Below, piece after piece: positions 43,188 to 57,447 of a stretch of 64,000 nt of DNA. Made by a program: the position numbers and the translations under genes. The notes below the pieces were generated by a model. That model made no database searches. It was not told where the DNA came from and worked only from the letters and a program-made list of their open reading frames with translations. Source of the stretch: Zygnema circumcarinatum (Eukaryota; Streptophyta; Zygnematophyceae; Zygnematales; Zygnemataceae); the NCBI GenBank assembly GCA_037447605.1, contig CM074808.1, positions 637,665 through 701,664 of the forward strand. Direction: 5' to 3'. Position 1 is the stretch's first letter, and each line of letters opens with the position of its first letter.

Positions 43188-46100
43188 TCACGACTCACAT
43201 AATTGCAGTCGAGGGATGATGTTCATCGATTGGAGCTCCTGCGGGGCACCAAAATAGCCTTCACATGTTACTGAATGCAAAACTAAACGATCCAAGTTCA
43301 CAAGAGTGGGATAGGCTTCAAATTCAGCAAAAGCCAGACCCTCTCTCCCTCTCACACATACACTCTCGTTCTCTCCACCTGAAAGGAAAGACAGCTCGGG
43401 GTCACACCATGACATCAAGAGGCCAATTTGTCGTACTTGCGGTTCCTGCTAAGTTCTGCGTAGGGTTAAGAAACGGGAGTGGGTCTGCCCACCTGGAAGA
43501 GCAGCTTGCAGGCGTACGGCAGCTTCATCTCTTGAATATGGTCACCGTTCTTGCAGAGGGAGCAGAGGCCCTTTTTGAGGCCGTGGTGGTAGTATCCCAT
43601 CAGCCCGCACTTCGTGCACACCTGTCGTCCTCCTCCCCTCCAATCATATCACCCAATGCTTCCAAAGAAACAGGCTTCCAGCAATGGAACCCAAACCCCA
43701 AATCCACTTCAAGTCTCCTTTTGTCTCTTTTTCGTTTTTCTTGGTTGTATCTTTTTGTCTTTCTTTTCTTGTTGAAGGAGAGCTTGTAGTTTGCAACATG
43801 ACTCACATGCACGATGAATTGGTCGCTAGAGATCATGAGTCTCTCGAGGATCATCATGGAGGCCCCATAGGCGATGAGGCAGTCCCGCTCCATCTCCCCC
43901 AATCGCAGCCCTCCGTCTCGACTCCTCCCCTCAGTCGGCTGCCTGGTCAGCACTACTCGGGGCCCCCTCGCTCTCGCATGCATCTTATCGAGAACCTGCA
44001 GGCAGCTTCAAGGGCTATTAGAAGCTTAAACAAAGTTAGGGTTTGTAAAGTTATGGTCTAGAAGCAATCCTCTCCCACTACCATAAAGGGAAACAAATGT
44101 TCGAGTCTTATCATTTGGGAACCCTGCAGCTTGCCAGTAGTTTCTTACCATGTGCTTCAATTTCTGGTAGTACACCGGGCCCATGAAGATATACGACTGC
44201 AGGGGCTCCCCTGTGATACCTGCACACTCCAAAGTTGAACGCACACGCCAGGTGTCACCGCCTCGATGAATGCCGGGATCCTTTTCAGCTCAAAGGTCTA
44301 CTCAAATGATTCTTGTTTCTGTGTAATCAGCACTTCCGTTTTTCACATTGCTCAGGAAGTGTAAGACAAAGCCTGAAATATGGGCCAATCTGTTCCCTGT
44401 TCTGTAGCTCACCTGAATACAAGAGATCCTTCCCACTGTAACTGAATCCGTGCCTGACCAGCGTTTCACTGCAGAAAATTCCACCTCTCATTAATCAATT
44501 AAGCACACCTCCCCCCCCTCGCGCGTCCCTCTGCAATGTTCAAACGCACAATTTGCTTCCATTCCCAAGAATTTAAGCCCATTCAAGGAAGTAGCTATTC
44601 CACCAGCTATAGCAGCCCCTACGGGACCCCAAACACACCTGATAGCTTCAACAGTGTCTGCATGGCCGCTCGGCTCTCCAAACGCACTTCCATAGTGAAA
44701 CTTTCCGTTGCAAACGCCTGCTTTGCCTCCCAGCAGCTCTATCATTTTGCCCACCGTCATTCGACTGCAAACCAACACGAAATTCAAGCAGTATGGGTGT
44801 CAACCAAGTCACTTTCAAGTCCTTTCACTAACCATGTCATGGTCAACAACTTGTGGCAACTGGCATGAATGCCGAGAGTTCAAAACAACACTGCCATTCT
44901 TGCTTAGCTTCCCAACGTTTCCTGAGGTTAACCAAGTATGCAAATGCACCACCTTGGAAAGCCGTGCGGGTTCATAATAAGATCTGGGCAGATTCCTCTC
45001 TCCGTGAAGGGAAAGTCCTCCTGCTGCACAATGGCACCACATACCCCCTTCTGTCCATGGCGGCTGCTGAACTTATCCCCCACCTGGTCGCAGAACAACC
45101 CACATATTACACTATGTCAGAAGCAAAACCAGACTGCACATTTCTCCAGAATCACCCATATAAAAGAGTTCTATCTAACATGCAAGGACACTCCAAATCC
45201 CGTATGCACATAAATGTATATACAATCATATCTTAAAAAGAAAGAAGCCTGTAGCTTACCTCAGGCCTTCGTGTGTGCCTCACAAGACACTTTATAACAA
45301 ACTGCGATTCGTCATTTGAAGTGAGCAGCACTTTGTCCACCACACAGGTCTCCCCTGCAGGCCCCTTATAGGTCTGCGGAGTGTTGCGATAAAAGCTGCA
45401 TGGTATTCAACACCGAATTCGAATCAATTATTGGCTCGAGTTATTAAACACACAAAACTGCAAATTGAGACACATCGAGAAAAGACAAGATGCTACTATC
45501 TGCTGTTATTATTACTTATCGGGCATCGCCTGCGGGTTGGCGATGGGATCTCGAGTGTTGATGGGGCTTTGCTTGTTCACATATATATCGCCAGGACGGA
45601 TCATTTCTCCCACAGCGGCAATGCCATCATAGTCCAGCAGCTGCAATGTGGGGCCAGTTAGAGAGCCCCCTGGCCCTTCAGCGATATTCCAGTCTTAGTA
45701 TTTGGGATTTATTTACTATCCGAGGTCCGGGTAATCCAAATTCTTTAGACTGACAAGTTCAGATTAAAACTCTCATAGCAGACACCTCAGAGTCGAAAAC
45801 TGACAACCCCCTTCGTCTTACTTTCTTTACACAGTAAAAATTCGCTTCATTTCATAATCTGCTGAATTAAAGATATTGCGAATTGTACTTATATATTTAT
45901 GCATTGAAGATTGTGCAAAGCACCTGACAGCGCACTGAAGCTGCTTTTCCCCCCGGCCCCATTGCAGGCGCGACTATGCGGTCCGATGCACGGTTTGCAT
46001 ACTTCTTTATGTTCGTCGCATATCTGCATTGCCCACATAATCAACTTAGAAAAGCAATGCTCAATAGTCTGATATTCAAGCCATCAAAACATTGACCTAG

Positions 46101-49100
46101 CCATGCAGACTCCTTATTTTTCGCAGTTGTGAGTATTTGGTGGTAGTAGGAGTTCCAAGGATCATTGCAAGCACCTTCGAATAACAATGCAGCGTCCTAA
46201 ACCCCGATCTAAGGAGGATTTGTTCCAAATACTCGCATCTTCAATGTCATAACCGCTATAACCCATCACAGCAACAGTTGCATTTTGGCCCGCTCCCAAT
46301 TGATCAAAACCCACCTGTAAAAAAGGGCAACGGCCTATATTTCAGCTGCAGAAATGGTCAAAAGTGAAGGTTTACGTCACGTCACGTCCTTATCTACGCC
46401 ACTCGAAAGTAAAGCTTGAAACTTGTTTTAGCGGTAAAAGTGATGTTCAAAGCGAGTAAGTGAGAGAGGACTTACAAGCTCAATACTGCGAGTGGTGAGA
46501 AGAGGCCTCTGAGGATACACGAGCAGATAGAGCAGTGTGTCCATGCGGTAGAGCTGCAAACAGAGCCTATGTCAGCCTTACAATTGGCACCCAAATTTCT
46601 TGGGGGACAAAAAAACCCTTCAAAAACAACCCCTCGCCTTTCATTTGAGGAGAAACAATTCCCCCAAAGATCTTGCGATTATGGAGAAAAAGAAATGAAA
46701 CGAAACTTGTTCCATTTGATATACATAGGGCGATGGCAGAGCATAGCAAGCAGACCTGATTGAAGGCGATGTTGCCCATGGCCTGCTTTCCCATGGCGCA
46801 CTGCATCCCCCATTCATGGACACCCCATCTCACATAACTTTTCTTCTGCTCCCACATGTCGCACAATCTACACATACATGGCAGCAAAAAACCACTTGAG
46901 AGATGACTTTATTTAAGGTCTTTTATCTCCCACCTGATATGTATTTCGAGGTGATTGGTTGTGGTGAGGATAGGGGATGAGCCCCGCGCAAACTCCCAAA
47001 ATGGTGAAGGGTTCGATTTCAAGATGGGTGTGGCTGGGAGTCAGATCCTTCTCATACAGAGCTATCTGCCCATGGAGAAGCCCATAAATTCCACGCACAA
47101 ATGCTTGATTTATGACAACGAAGTTATGGAGATTACTGGCTCAACTATACTCGACTTGAATGTGCTCTTAGCGAGTAAAGAAACGCTGGTAAGCGGCTTA
47201 CGCAAACTCAATAAGCACCCACTTAAGAAGGAGATTCCACTTTACACTGGTCTTAAATAAAACATTGTATTTGATGCTCCTTACCAGACAATTATTCTCT
47301 TCATTTACATCTAAATACTCCACAAGTCCCTCTCGCAGGAAGTCATCGAAGCTTCGAAAACCATCCTGCAAACTCCGCCCATACATATTTCTCATCAAAC
47401 AACATTTTTTCAGCTATCCGAACACTATTGCTAAAAGGGCAATGATATTTCTTGCCTTACAAAGAAGGAACACGAGGTTTCATGTTATTGAAACACTGAC
47501 TTTTTCTTTCTCCAGTTTAGCAGCAGGAGAAGTTGTGCGAGTTTAATATTCTTTCTTCAAACTGCATTGGGTTATATAATTGCTAGATGCTGCTTCGACT
47601 ACATATTCTTTGTCCACCACAAGCAACATTACAATGCTGACCTCTGCAGGCTTTCAGTTCAGAGAAAAGAAAAGAAAAACTCAGAAAGGTACTCACTTTG
47701 AGCTCTCTCATATGGTACTCTTTCACCCTCGAAACTCCGCTGTCGGAAATGACAAGCGGTCGGCACACTCGCCCTCCGTCTGATGCGATATATACACAAC
47801 GCTGCATCCACAGAGCACACCCCATCAAGGAACGCGTCAGAACCTTAGAGAATCAAAGGGACAAAGGAAGATGGTTCAAAATGCTTTAAGGGTTTGTTGG
47901 GCTTCTTGGGGCTAGGACCTTTGGGATTTCCGGCTTTCGCAAGGGACAAAGACATCAACAAATGCACATCCTCATGGTGATGAAAGTTCATGAACCAAAT
48001 GTGGGGTCTAAACAAAGTCAGCATAACCAACAAAGTTACATAGAAATGTCTCACATGGGGGTCATGCACATGCACGCTCACAAACTCCCCCAGTTTGCTG
48101 GCTCGTCGAAGTCGTCGAAGGGACTCTGCAAACTTCTGTGGGACCCAAAAAAAAAAAAAAAAACCCCACGAAGCCATCAGATACAGAGAGCAACAACCAA
48201 AGCATATCGACTTCACACCTTCTTCTACAAACCAACACATTGTTCCACTCCTGAACCCAAAAAGAGTGCACTCATTTCCGTATAGTATTTCCGCACTGTG
48301 TAAATCACAAGTAAACCCCATTCTCACCCTGGGCCGAGTGTGAACCCCCAAAATCGAGCCATTAAGGAAGACCATGTAAGTGAATGGGGAGTGAAGCTCC
48401 TCCCCTGAGAGCAGATTGAGCTCTTCCACTCCCAAGGTTGAACACTGCATCAAGGAGTCAAAAGTAAGGGAAACCCATCAAGCTCAGTAAGTAACTTGTC
48501 CTGCACTGATTTCCCGGATGAGAACTTAACTTTCGAACAAGGCTAACATAAAGATCTTTGAAGAATTTTGGGCGCTCTCACCAAACGGATTAGGGGTCCT
48601 TCCTCTTCATCAGTTGTGACGTGTGTCATAAGCGCTAAATTCTTCACAAGTCCGCAGGCTTCTCCCTCCGGAGTATCGCAAGGGCAAAGCATCCCCCACT
48701 GTTCCATATTCAAAAGCAACACAAAGCATCAAACAAACATCAGCCATCTCAAAGCTCTACACTTGTACTCTTCTTATAAGATTTGTTGGATAACTCTACT
48801 GTATTCCGACCCTCGTTCCACTTCAAACAGAGCTTTCACACATGTAGCTATCATTCTCCAATATCATCTCCTTACTACTCCGGAGCTTCCTGATCTTAAC
48901 AAGGGAGTTTCTCCTTGATTTATGCAATAAAACTGCCAATTTTGTTCTTCCTTCAGGAGCGGTACATAAACTTATAGCTACATACCTGACTGGGCTGCAA
49001 TGCACGAGGTCCACTGACTTTCCGCGTCTTCTCAAACTGCGAAGTGATGCGAGTCATGTGGCCCAGGGAGGCAATGAAGGAGAGGCGTGAAAGAACCTGC

Positions 49101-52100
49101 AAAGCTTGTAAAGACACATTAAAAAGCATGCAAAGAGCAAGGGGATACCGGAGAATAGACGATCAAACTAGTTCAGTAGGCAACTTCACATGGACAAGTA
49201 GCGTTTCTTACTTGTGTGACTCCCTTCCGGTCCATACGGAATCGTTTAACGGTCCAATTACCGCTGGAAATGGCATGTTCAAGCCCACTGGTGAGAGTAT
49301 CGGGGCGAATGCACTGCACGCCACAGCAAATGTACAAAAAAATAAAGAAATGCCCTCACCCTTAATGTGAAAGACAAAACAAGCATGGCACAGGCAAAAA
49401 ATTTCCTCACTCGAGAACCATAAGGGCAACGGTGAATAGAGTAAGAGGCGTGGCATTACAAGGTGAAGGAAGGGAGAGAGGGGGAGAGGGGGAGAAAGGA
49501 GAAGTGCAAGAAGCAGGCAGGGAGAGGCACTCTCAACAATGGCCAAAATGCTAACCTTAGCAATGTCAAACTGTGTGGAGCGATTCGCCTTGGAGAGAGT
49601 AATGTCTGCCTGCCGCTTCAAGTCCATGTTCATTCGCTTAAAGAGGTCCTGCAGGCTTCACCTGCTCTGCATTCAGGAACGTTCTGAATAATTGGGAACC
49701 TTAAATGAAACACTTCGCAAATTATATTCTATGTGGTAGGATTTCATGTTGTTCTGCAATGCTGGCTCGCATCAAGTTGTTTACATGTTTGCGGAGTTTG
49801 TGTATGCAAATGAAGGCGTGCTGCAAGCAGAGTCCCACCTCAAACAGCAGAGAGAGCAGTTGTCCCGCCAACTCCAATCGCTTGTTGCCGACATAGTCCT
49901 GCACCCCAGGTATACTAAAAACTGTTAAAATCTGCAAAACTTACACGGTAAGCCATCCTTACATCTAGGTGATCATCCTGTTAAGAACCCAAATAGAGAA
50001 CACATTCGTCAGTTCAACTAACGAACACATTAGTCAGCTCAACTATTTTATTTCGCATTAGTCAGGTCAAGCAGAGTCCTTACCTTATCATCTACAGCCT
50101 CCTTGTTCAGCATAGCATCTAACATCCTCCGAACGATCACTGCCACATAGATACACTTTTGCCGAAAATCGAATTCTCGAACCTGAAAGCAGCCTCGTCC
50201 CATAAAAATAAGTATCCGGAAACACGAAAGGAGTTCTGACGAAGTATATACAGGCATGAGTAAAAAAGGCTAGATTTGGAAAAGGAAAAGCACGTTGTCA
50301 GTAATAGTTCTAGGGTCAAGCAGGCCTCATACTGGCACGTGTGCGAGCACCACATTGGCCAAAATATCTCGTGCTTCATCCACCTGCACCCAACTCCCCT
50401 CACGTAGATACTTTTAAGCATTCTGATATAGGGGCAACTGCAGAATGGAACGAAACGGAACGAAATAAAAGGGATGTTTTCTACACAGAACATATAGCCA
50501 TATAGATTTAGATTCTCGTATAAAGAAAAGGGCTGCAGACTGATACCTTGGATCGCTTTGTTTTTACCCACATCTGCCGAGCCACTTTCACCTGCAGAAT
50601 GCATCGTGCACGTGGAAAGGGTTATGAATTCGAATAGACAGACAATAGCAGAAAGTTCTGAAGAAAGCCAAGCAACAGAGGTCTAGAGATGGGTCTAGAG
50701 ATGCACCTTCACACCGCAATACTCCAATGCCTGCTGCTGTGTGAACACTCCAAGAGCTGCACACTCCTGTGGCCAATAGAAGAACGCCGCGTGTCACAAG
50801 CTGGCCACTTCCAACAACATTCAAAGCTGAAAACCCTTTTCTTCAAAGGCATCGATAACGTAACTTTCATATATGCAATTATGGAAATTGAAGAAGTTTG
50901 CCAGGAATCTCATTGACAATGAGAAGACGGTGCAATGTTTATCCTCGTAGTGTGAGCACTTGTTGCTTATCCTAATATTGTACTTGGAAAAAGATCAAAC
51001 CCTTAAGTGAAGGACTGATTCATTCAGATGTTTGATCCACAGCGTGACAACAAGGGGTGGACCCATGAAGTTGAACCATCGGTGGATCCGGCCCACCTGA
51101 ATGGACGGAGCAAGCAGGTCTCCGAAACGAGGGTTGCGGCCGACCATTTGCACTACCTCCTGGTCGCTCTCTACCCCCATGGCTTTCAGCACCACCACAA
51201 TAGGGACCTGTACAGCATACACACATGAGAAAGGGTGATAAATTCATGTTAAATTCATGTTCATGTTCATGTTAAAGCTGATTAGATAAAAAAAGTGACA
51301 AAGATTAAGCCAAAAAGAGGCCCAGCATAAACATTTTCAGGTAACTTTCGGGTTAGAACACGTGAGGTATACTCTTGGCTTCCCAAGCATCCAAAGTTGC
51401 CACTCACATCTTCGGTGAAGGTGTTGTGCCGAAGAAGAATCCGTCCGTGCTTAACTGTCAGATTGGTCTTACTCTTCCTTTCGTGTGTGCTTGAAGTCAC
51501 CGACGCAGCGACACTGTTTCACGAAATCCCATATATCAATCACTCTTTTCGAACAGTTTAAGAAGAAGCTTAAGAACGTTTTCAATTCCAAACTGAGCAT
51601 AGCTGAGCATTCTTAAGAATTGTGAATATTCGAGGGGGGGGCGAGGGCGCTTACTTGCCATGGCTGTCAGTGTCGATGATAATTCGGTTCTTGGAAAGCT
51701 GCTCCTGAATAAGAATCACCTGCAAAGAAATTATCCCAATTTCCTTCACTCCTGTGTATTGCAGCCATTCGAGCAGAAGATCATCAAGTGATCAACCCAA
51801 TCGATGAAGAGACCTTGTCAACCATTCAGTCTCTCGCTCTCTCTCACTCACTCTCTCTCCTCTCTCTCTTTCCCTTCCTCTTTCTCTGTTTCTCTCTCTC
51901 TCTCGCTCTCTCATAAAAAGAGAAAGATATTTCTCATTCAGATACCTTTTCTGTGCCCCGCACGACGAAGTATCCTCCAGGATCTAAAGGGCATTCTCCT
52001 GCACGTTACGACAGCTCGCCCGAGTACCAATTCTTCAAAACATCACTTAAGCCTGCCACTCTAAAAGGCAAAGCGAAAAACATCCCCTCAGACTGTCCCT

Positions 52101-55038
52101 ATAAAGGAGAAAATAAAATAAAACTGGCTCACCTAACTTGGCTAGTTCGGCTTCATTCTTTCCGAACAGAACGCAGCGACTGCTTCGCAGCATTAGCGGC
52201 ATTCGACCAATCACAATGGCCCCCTGCCACAGTAAAAAAAAAAAAAAAAAAAAATCAGTTCATTCCATGCTTCTGCTTCTGCTTCACTTTACCCTTTTTC
52301 CGATCGAGTTCAAAGATCGGAGCTATCTTGGGGTCTTGATGCTGCACTTCCGCATAGCCAGACATAACCTCTCCAATAAAAGTCGCAATTCTGACGGCAG
52401 CGTGAAGCTCCACTTTCATATATAACAACAAACAAGCGAACGTTGACCGATTCAACTTGCGTAAAGCGCAGAATCTGTAACTTGCTTCACTAACCTCCCC
52501 GTTCTTTCCTTTGCGGACGACGATTTCTTTCCCTCGTGTATACTCAACATCCACACTGATTGGCGCAGCGTATCTGATACCTCTTCCAAAGGCAACCCAA
52601 AAGCCGCTTTTAGATTTTGTGCAGTTGAAGAGACGAAAATGTTTCTTGAAGTCCACGGAGTCATGAAGTCATTCACTAGTATTGAGGCTTCGGCTATTCA
52701 CAGTGTTTTCCAAATAAGCACTAAAGAGCCGACACCTAATCTATGTCTCACAAGTTATCGAGTTGGGAGAGGGCCGGCTAAAGGGGGAGAGAGAGAGTAC
52801 GTCATGTCACGCAGGCGGCATTGATGGGGCGTGATTTCTTCTCTCACATAGTCCTGCTCCACGCATGGTTTCCCGACAAAGATGTCTGTGTACCTGCATA
52901 GCTCATATTATCCATCAAATCGCGAATGCGAGCGAGAACATATATCAGTGACAAGGAAATCTCGATGTGCAAGCACGATGAGAAGGACAATCACTTTAAT
53001 AAATAGAACTATGTAAATTAAGGATTTTCGCTCATCGATCAGCTAAGAAAATTAAGATGACTTTATATCGGTTTTTGAATATAAGATTTGAGAGACGTAT
53101 TGTAGTCCCCAAAAAGGAAACCATGGCTTGTTCCTAAGAACTTTTCTGAGTCCCACCGCGGCTCCATGTTGCCCATAGTTCCCGACTCAGTAAAGCATGA
53201 AGAGCCTGTTTGAAGAGCTGCAAGGGGGTCCATGAGGCCTACTTGAGGTAGAAGTTGGGGTCGGTGTCACATGTCACCTTCTCATTGGCTTTGGCGTGAA
53301 TAATCTTCTTTATGTCGCAGTTGATGAGGTAATTAAAGGAGTCGATATGCTGCTTCACCAGTCCTCGAACCTACAAAACTCAAACACGGAAACATAAACT
53401 TCACCTCACTTCTGCAAAGGTGAAAGTTTAAATCTCCTGGTAAACAGAAGACGGAACACTTGCAACAAACTTGCCTTCGCTGTATTGCCACAACACTCGT
53501 TAGATTAAACTGCATCTGCTCACGATAGTTCATCCTTGCACGTTAGTTCAGTGCAAGTCACTAACACTCGCTGACAAGCTAAGTGACGTATTTCATCTGG
53601 ACCCAGTAATAGCTCAACCAGTGACTTTCAAGCAATTAAAAAGGCAAGGCCGCACTTTTTGTGATATAATCCAAATTTCACTCTAAAGACCTCAATAAAT
53701 GAAAGGGCGAATCCCCACCCAGTCATATACTGGTCCTCATTACTGTATCGACCTCAGCGACCAGCTTAGCCTTCCCCTCTCCTGTGGCAATCGAAATCGC
53801 CCTTTTATGACATGATACATTGACAAGTCACCTGTTTTTAGCCGTGCTGACTAAACTAAAACACAAGATAAATGTTAAGTGGAATGATTTCATTTGAAGT
53901 TAAACATCGTTTTTTTTTGTTTTCACCATTACTTCTGCCTCGAACAGTCGTCCAGTACATTCTCGTTCTTCTCTGGTTTACTAATTTCCCTTGGCTCCAT
54001 TCTTGAAAGGCGCAGAGTAATGCCTTGTACCTTAAGGAAGGCGGGCAAAAGTGCGAACTTGTCAACAACAGTCTTAATTGGAGCTGCCAAATTTTGAGGG
54101 TCGTGCAGCCTGCCACCAAAACCGCCCAGCTTTCCATCTTTGAAGGAGATTGGAAACAGGGACAAATGAGACGCTATCAAGCGACAACTTAAGCTTGATG
54201 AGCATGAAACAACGAAACAAACGACGAGTTTTAGTCCAAAAGTATCGCCTATCCAGAGCACTAGTTATAGAATGCAGAATTACCAAAAGATCCCCACACG
54301 ATTTAGGCACGTACTAATCCTTTGCAGTTGATCAAGCAAATGACTTCATAATTAGACAACATTCAACTTGCAGGCAATGTCAAATTTTTGAATCTGCAGT
54401 GATGAATTGTTTTAAACCAATGGCTTTGTGCAAGTGTTTTGCAAAAGTGATAATAGAATTCTTTAAATCAAATGGCTTGAAAGCAGGACGACCGAGGCAA
54501 TTACGCCTCACCTTTTCTCCAGCTCGCTGTCAGCCATGGCCGCCGCAGCCTTCGCTTCTGCGACCAACTTCAACGCTTCCTTCTCCGACATCACTTCACT
54601 CTCCACCTTCATCCCCTTTCCTTCTATCCACCCCTCCACCTTCTCCTCCTTCACCCCTCCCCCTCCATCCCTCTCCTCCTTCAGAGCAGCTGTCATCACC
54701 TCACCCTCTGTCTTCACCTTCACCTTTTCCTCCTCCTTCTCCCCCTTCACTGCCACGTCAGCCCTAACCGCAGCACTCGGAGCTACAGCATCTTCAGCTT
54801 TCAAACTCCCTGCAGCCGCCATGGCCGCTCCTTCCGGAGCTCCCGCCTCCACCTTCACTACCCCACGCCTCCTCCCCCCCGTAGGCACAAATTTCCGAGA
54901 AGCAGGACCGGCTGCCACGTGGGGAGCATCCAGGGGGGCGTCCAGCACGCTTGCCTCCCTTCTGGCGGAGAGAACGAGAGGGTTTTTAGGGTTTGCCGGT
55001 ACCTTCTCCTCCGAGGTCTCCTTTGAACCGCCTTCCAT
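43188..55038 (-). CDS. NRPC2: RNA polymerase III second-largest subunit (RPC2/POLR3B-type) with N-terminal extension
   Basis: About 37 exons with canonical borders and agreeing phase; roughly 1,320 residues. Exon 1 is 55038-54512, exon 2 54109-54031, and the last codes [16 protein letters not shown] before the stop at 43188. From [20 protein letters not shown] onward the protein parallels human POLR3[170 protein letters not shown] and a Cys-x2-Cys...Cys-x2-Cys zinc site (VCTKCG...LCSLCKNG). It forms half of the Pol III active centre that makes tRNA and 5S rRNA. About 180 residues before the family's usual start are acidic/lysine-rich and unlike human POLR3B. Confidence 0.96.
51829..51913. repeat. 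(CT)n microsatellite inside a Pol III subunit intron
   Basis: CT repeat on the plus strand, hence GA on the sense strand of the minus-strand gene. It is in the opposite orientation to most donor-proximal repeats in the window. Confidence 0.85.
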
Positions 55039-55188
55039 GGCGGCGGCAAGATGGGAGGAGTCTCTAACCGACTCTCTCACTGTTTGCGTTGAGCAGGAGA
55101 GGGGTCAGAAAACCATGGCTGCCGTCTGCCACGTGTGTATCGTTAGCAGTGACCACGCAGGAGGGGGGACAGCGGCTGGCTTTCACTT

Positions 55189-55197
55189 TTAGGGTTT
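55189..55197 (-). promoter_or_regulatory. Telo-box upstream of the Pol III subunit gene
   Basis: TTAGGGTTT on plus, i.e. AAACCCTAA in the gene's orientation, about 150 bases before the start codon at 55038. A second copy lies inside exon 1 (54986-54994), where it encodes Asn-Pro-Lys. Confidence 0.5.
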
Positions 55198-57009
55198 GCA
55201 AACTGCAGACTGGACTGCTTAGAAGATTCAGATTTCGAGCATAGAACGAGCGGTCGTGAGCAACGGCGATGGCTTACATGGAGCTTGCTTGGATTTCTGA
55301 TTGGTTTGTACTTCGGCCTTAGTTCATGAACAAGTTATAGTTCGAGTTTGTTCTACATTGAACTTCCAACAACTTTGTTCAAGTTCTATTCGTACAGAAC
55401 GCAGGTGCGCAGCTAGACATGTCGAGGTATGCGGAGCACGTAGAGGTTATGAAGCAGATCGAATCATGAAGGCGAATGAGAAGCAATAATACATGTCGTT
55501 GAACAACCCGAATGCCTGTTTATGGCTTATTAACTTGGTAGATGTGTGCATGAGGCTCGTGCAGCATGCGTGGTCAATAGTCTGAAGGAACTCCTCTAGC
55601 TCTCATCCAGCGTGCCTTGTCGAACCACTTTTACCTTTTAGTATTTCGTTTGGGCCAAGCTTGAGCTTGTCAGGAAACTCTCTTGCTGTTTGTTTCGTTG
55701 CACGAGTACTCGTTACATGGAGGGGAAGATCGCATAGGAAGGTTACTTACACTCGTTCACGTTCTCATAGGGCGTTAGTTGTTGCTTACTCCGCAGAGCC
55801 GCGATTGCAACAACCAAATGAATCCTGACCGAAGAGTAAAATTCATTTTTTTATGAAAAAACAGTCTATTGAAACACAAAACAATAAATATAAAGTTGGA
55901 ATGTTGGCATCGGAATGTCAATTATGCGAAGAGTCTTTTCCACCTTTCTAGTTCCATTGTGTGCCAAAAGTTTGAGAAAGTTTCTTCTAAGTCGTGCTTT
56001 CCACTGTCGCTACACTACACAATTAAAATTTCACAATCTGTTCACAAAGAATGGCGTTAAAAGTGCAACCTCGCCATATCATACCACGATGAAGCTTGTT
56101 TCTAGGCATGGAGGAGGCGGTCCGATGGATAAAGGGACAACAAATTGCACGCAATGTGAACTCTCGTGACTCATGCCAGTCATGAGCCATGAAGCCATGA
56201 CTTCTGATGACTCGTGAGACTCCTCATGGCCCCATGGCCTCTCACTCATGGCCCCATGGCCCCATGCCACCGAACGCGAAGAAGAATCTCCGTGTTCCCT
56301 GTCGTGCAACTGCGCGGTCTCGCATGGAACGCGCCAGTCCGCCAATCGCCCGCGCCCGCCAGCCGGCGGCCCACAGCGAACGCGCCCCCGCTCGCGCCCG
56401 CCTTCGACAAAACCGGTAATGTCGTTTCAAGGGAAAAACTGTCGCGCGCTTCACGACAAAAAACAGCTATCGACTCTGATCGACCTTGACCGTCTCGACG
56501 TCACCTGCCCAAAAAACGACAATTTTGAAAACGTCAGATTATGCCAATCTAGGACCTCCAGTCGTTCCAGCCTCCAACTGCCGGCAACCCTACCGACAAT
56601 TTACGAGTGCCGACAAAACTCGCCGGCAGTTGCGACCCGTCCTTTCCGTCGAAGCGGTTGGAAGGCGACAAAACGCAGGCCAACGTCCTAGGAACTCTCG
56701 GCGGCCGCCAAGGCATCAACCGCCGGAGCCCTTCCTTAACCGCCTCCCCCTCGGGAGGAAGCTCAGGGAGCCTCGCCTCGCCCTCCATCCCGACTCCTAG
56801 CAGAGCCCTTCTTGCTCATCTCATCCCTCTCCTCTCTCCCTCTATCTCCTCCTTCATTCGTACTACACATACAGCATTACGACGAAAGGCAATTGGGGCA
56901 GATTTCGGAGCAAGCGGGAGATCGAAAGCTCGTGGGAGCAGCTTCGAAGCAGGAGTTCAAGAGTGTTTTTCGAGAATATTTTAGGATTACGGGAAGTGGT
57001 TCAGTCCCA
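55198..57009. other. Intergenic region between divergent genes
   Basis: No gene supported. Notable content: a CATGGCCC/CATGAC word cluster at about 56165-56285, and a GC-rich block at about 56330-56410. The open frame from about 56812 that joins the next gene lacks an ATG upstream of 57010 and is treated as leader. Confidence 0.5.
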
Positions 57010-57396
57010 ATGGGGACTTTTAAGGCAGGGCCCGCCTTTGTGGGCATTCTCCTGCTGGTTAGCTACTCCATTGTGCCTGCATACGCCACTTACACCGCGT
57101 GCCCAGCAACCTTGCTGACCAATCCGTCGTCATGCACCATGTGCCCCTCTGCTTCGAGCCTGTCGTCAGTGGTGGCGCTAACGTTCCCGGGGGCGGTGCG
57201 GGGGAGTTTGGTGAACCACTTCGGCTACACGACCAATGCGTACACGCTCTTGCCGGATCTCACGGGAGTCACCGGTAGCATTGGAATCGACCAGTGCTGC
57301 GCGCTTTGTACGAATAACGTAGACTGCGATTACTTTTCGTGGAAAAGGGCATCCATCCTTACTTTGACGAACGTTGGTGAGTTCTCTCTCTCACCC

Positions 57397-57447
<51 letters not shown>

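Noticed and set aside
45431-45661. Plus-strand frame MARVIKHTK...
   Set aside because: Opposite strand of a conserved Pol III subunit exon ([18 protein letters not shown] region).
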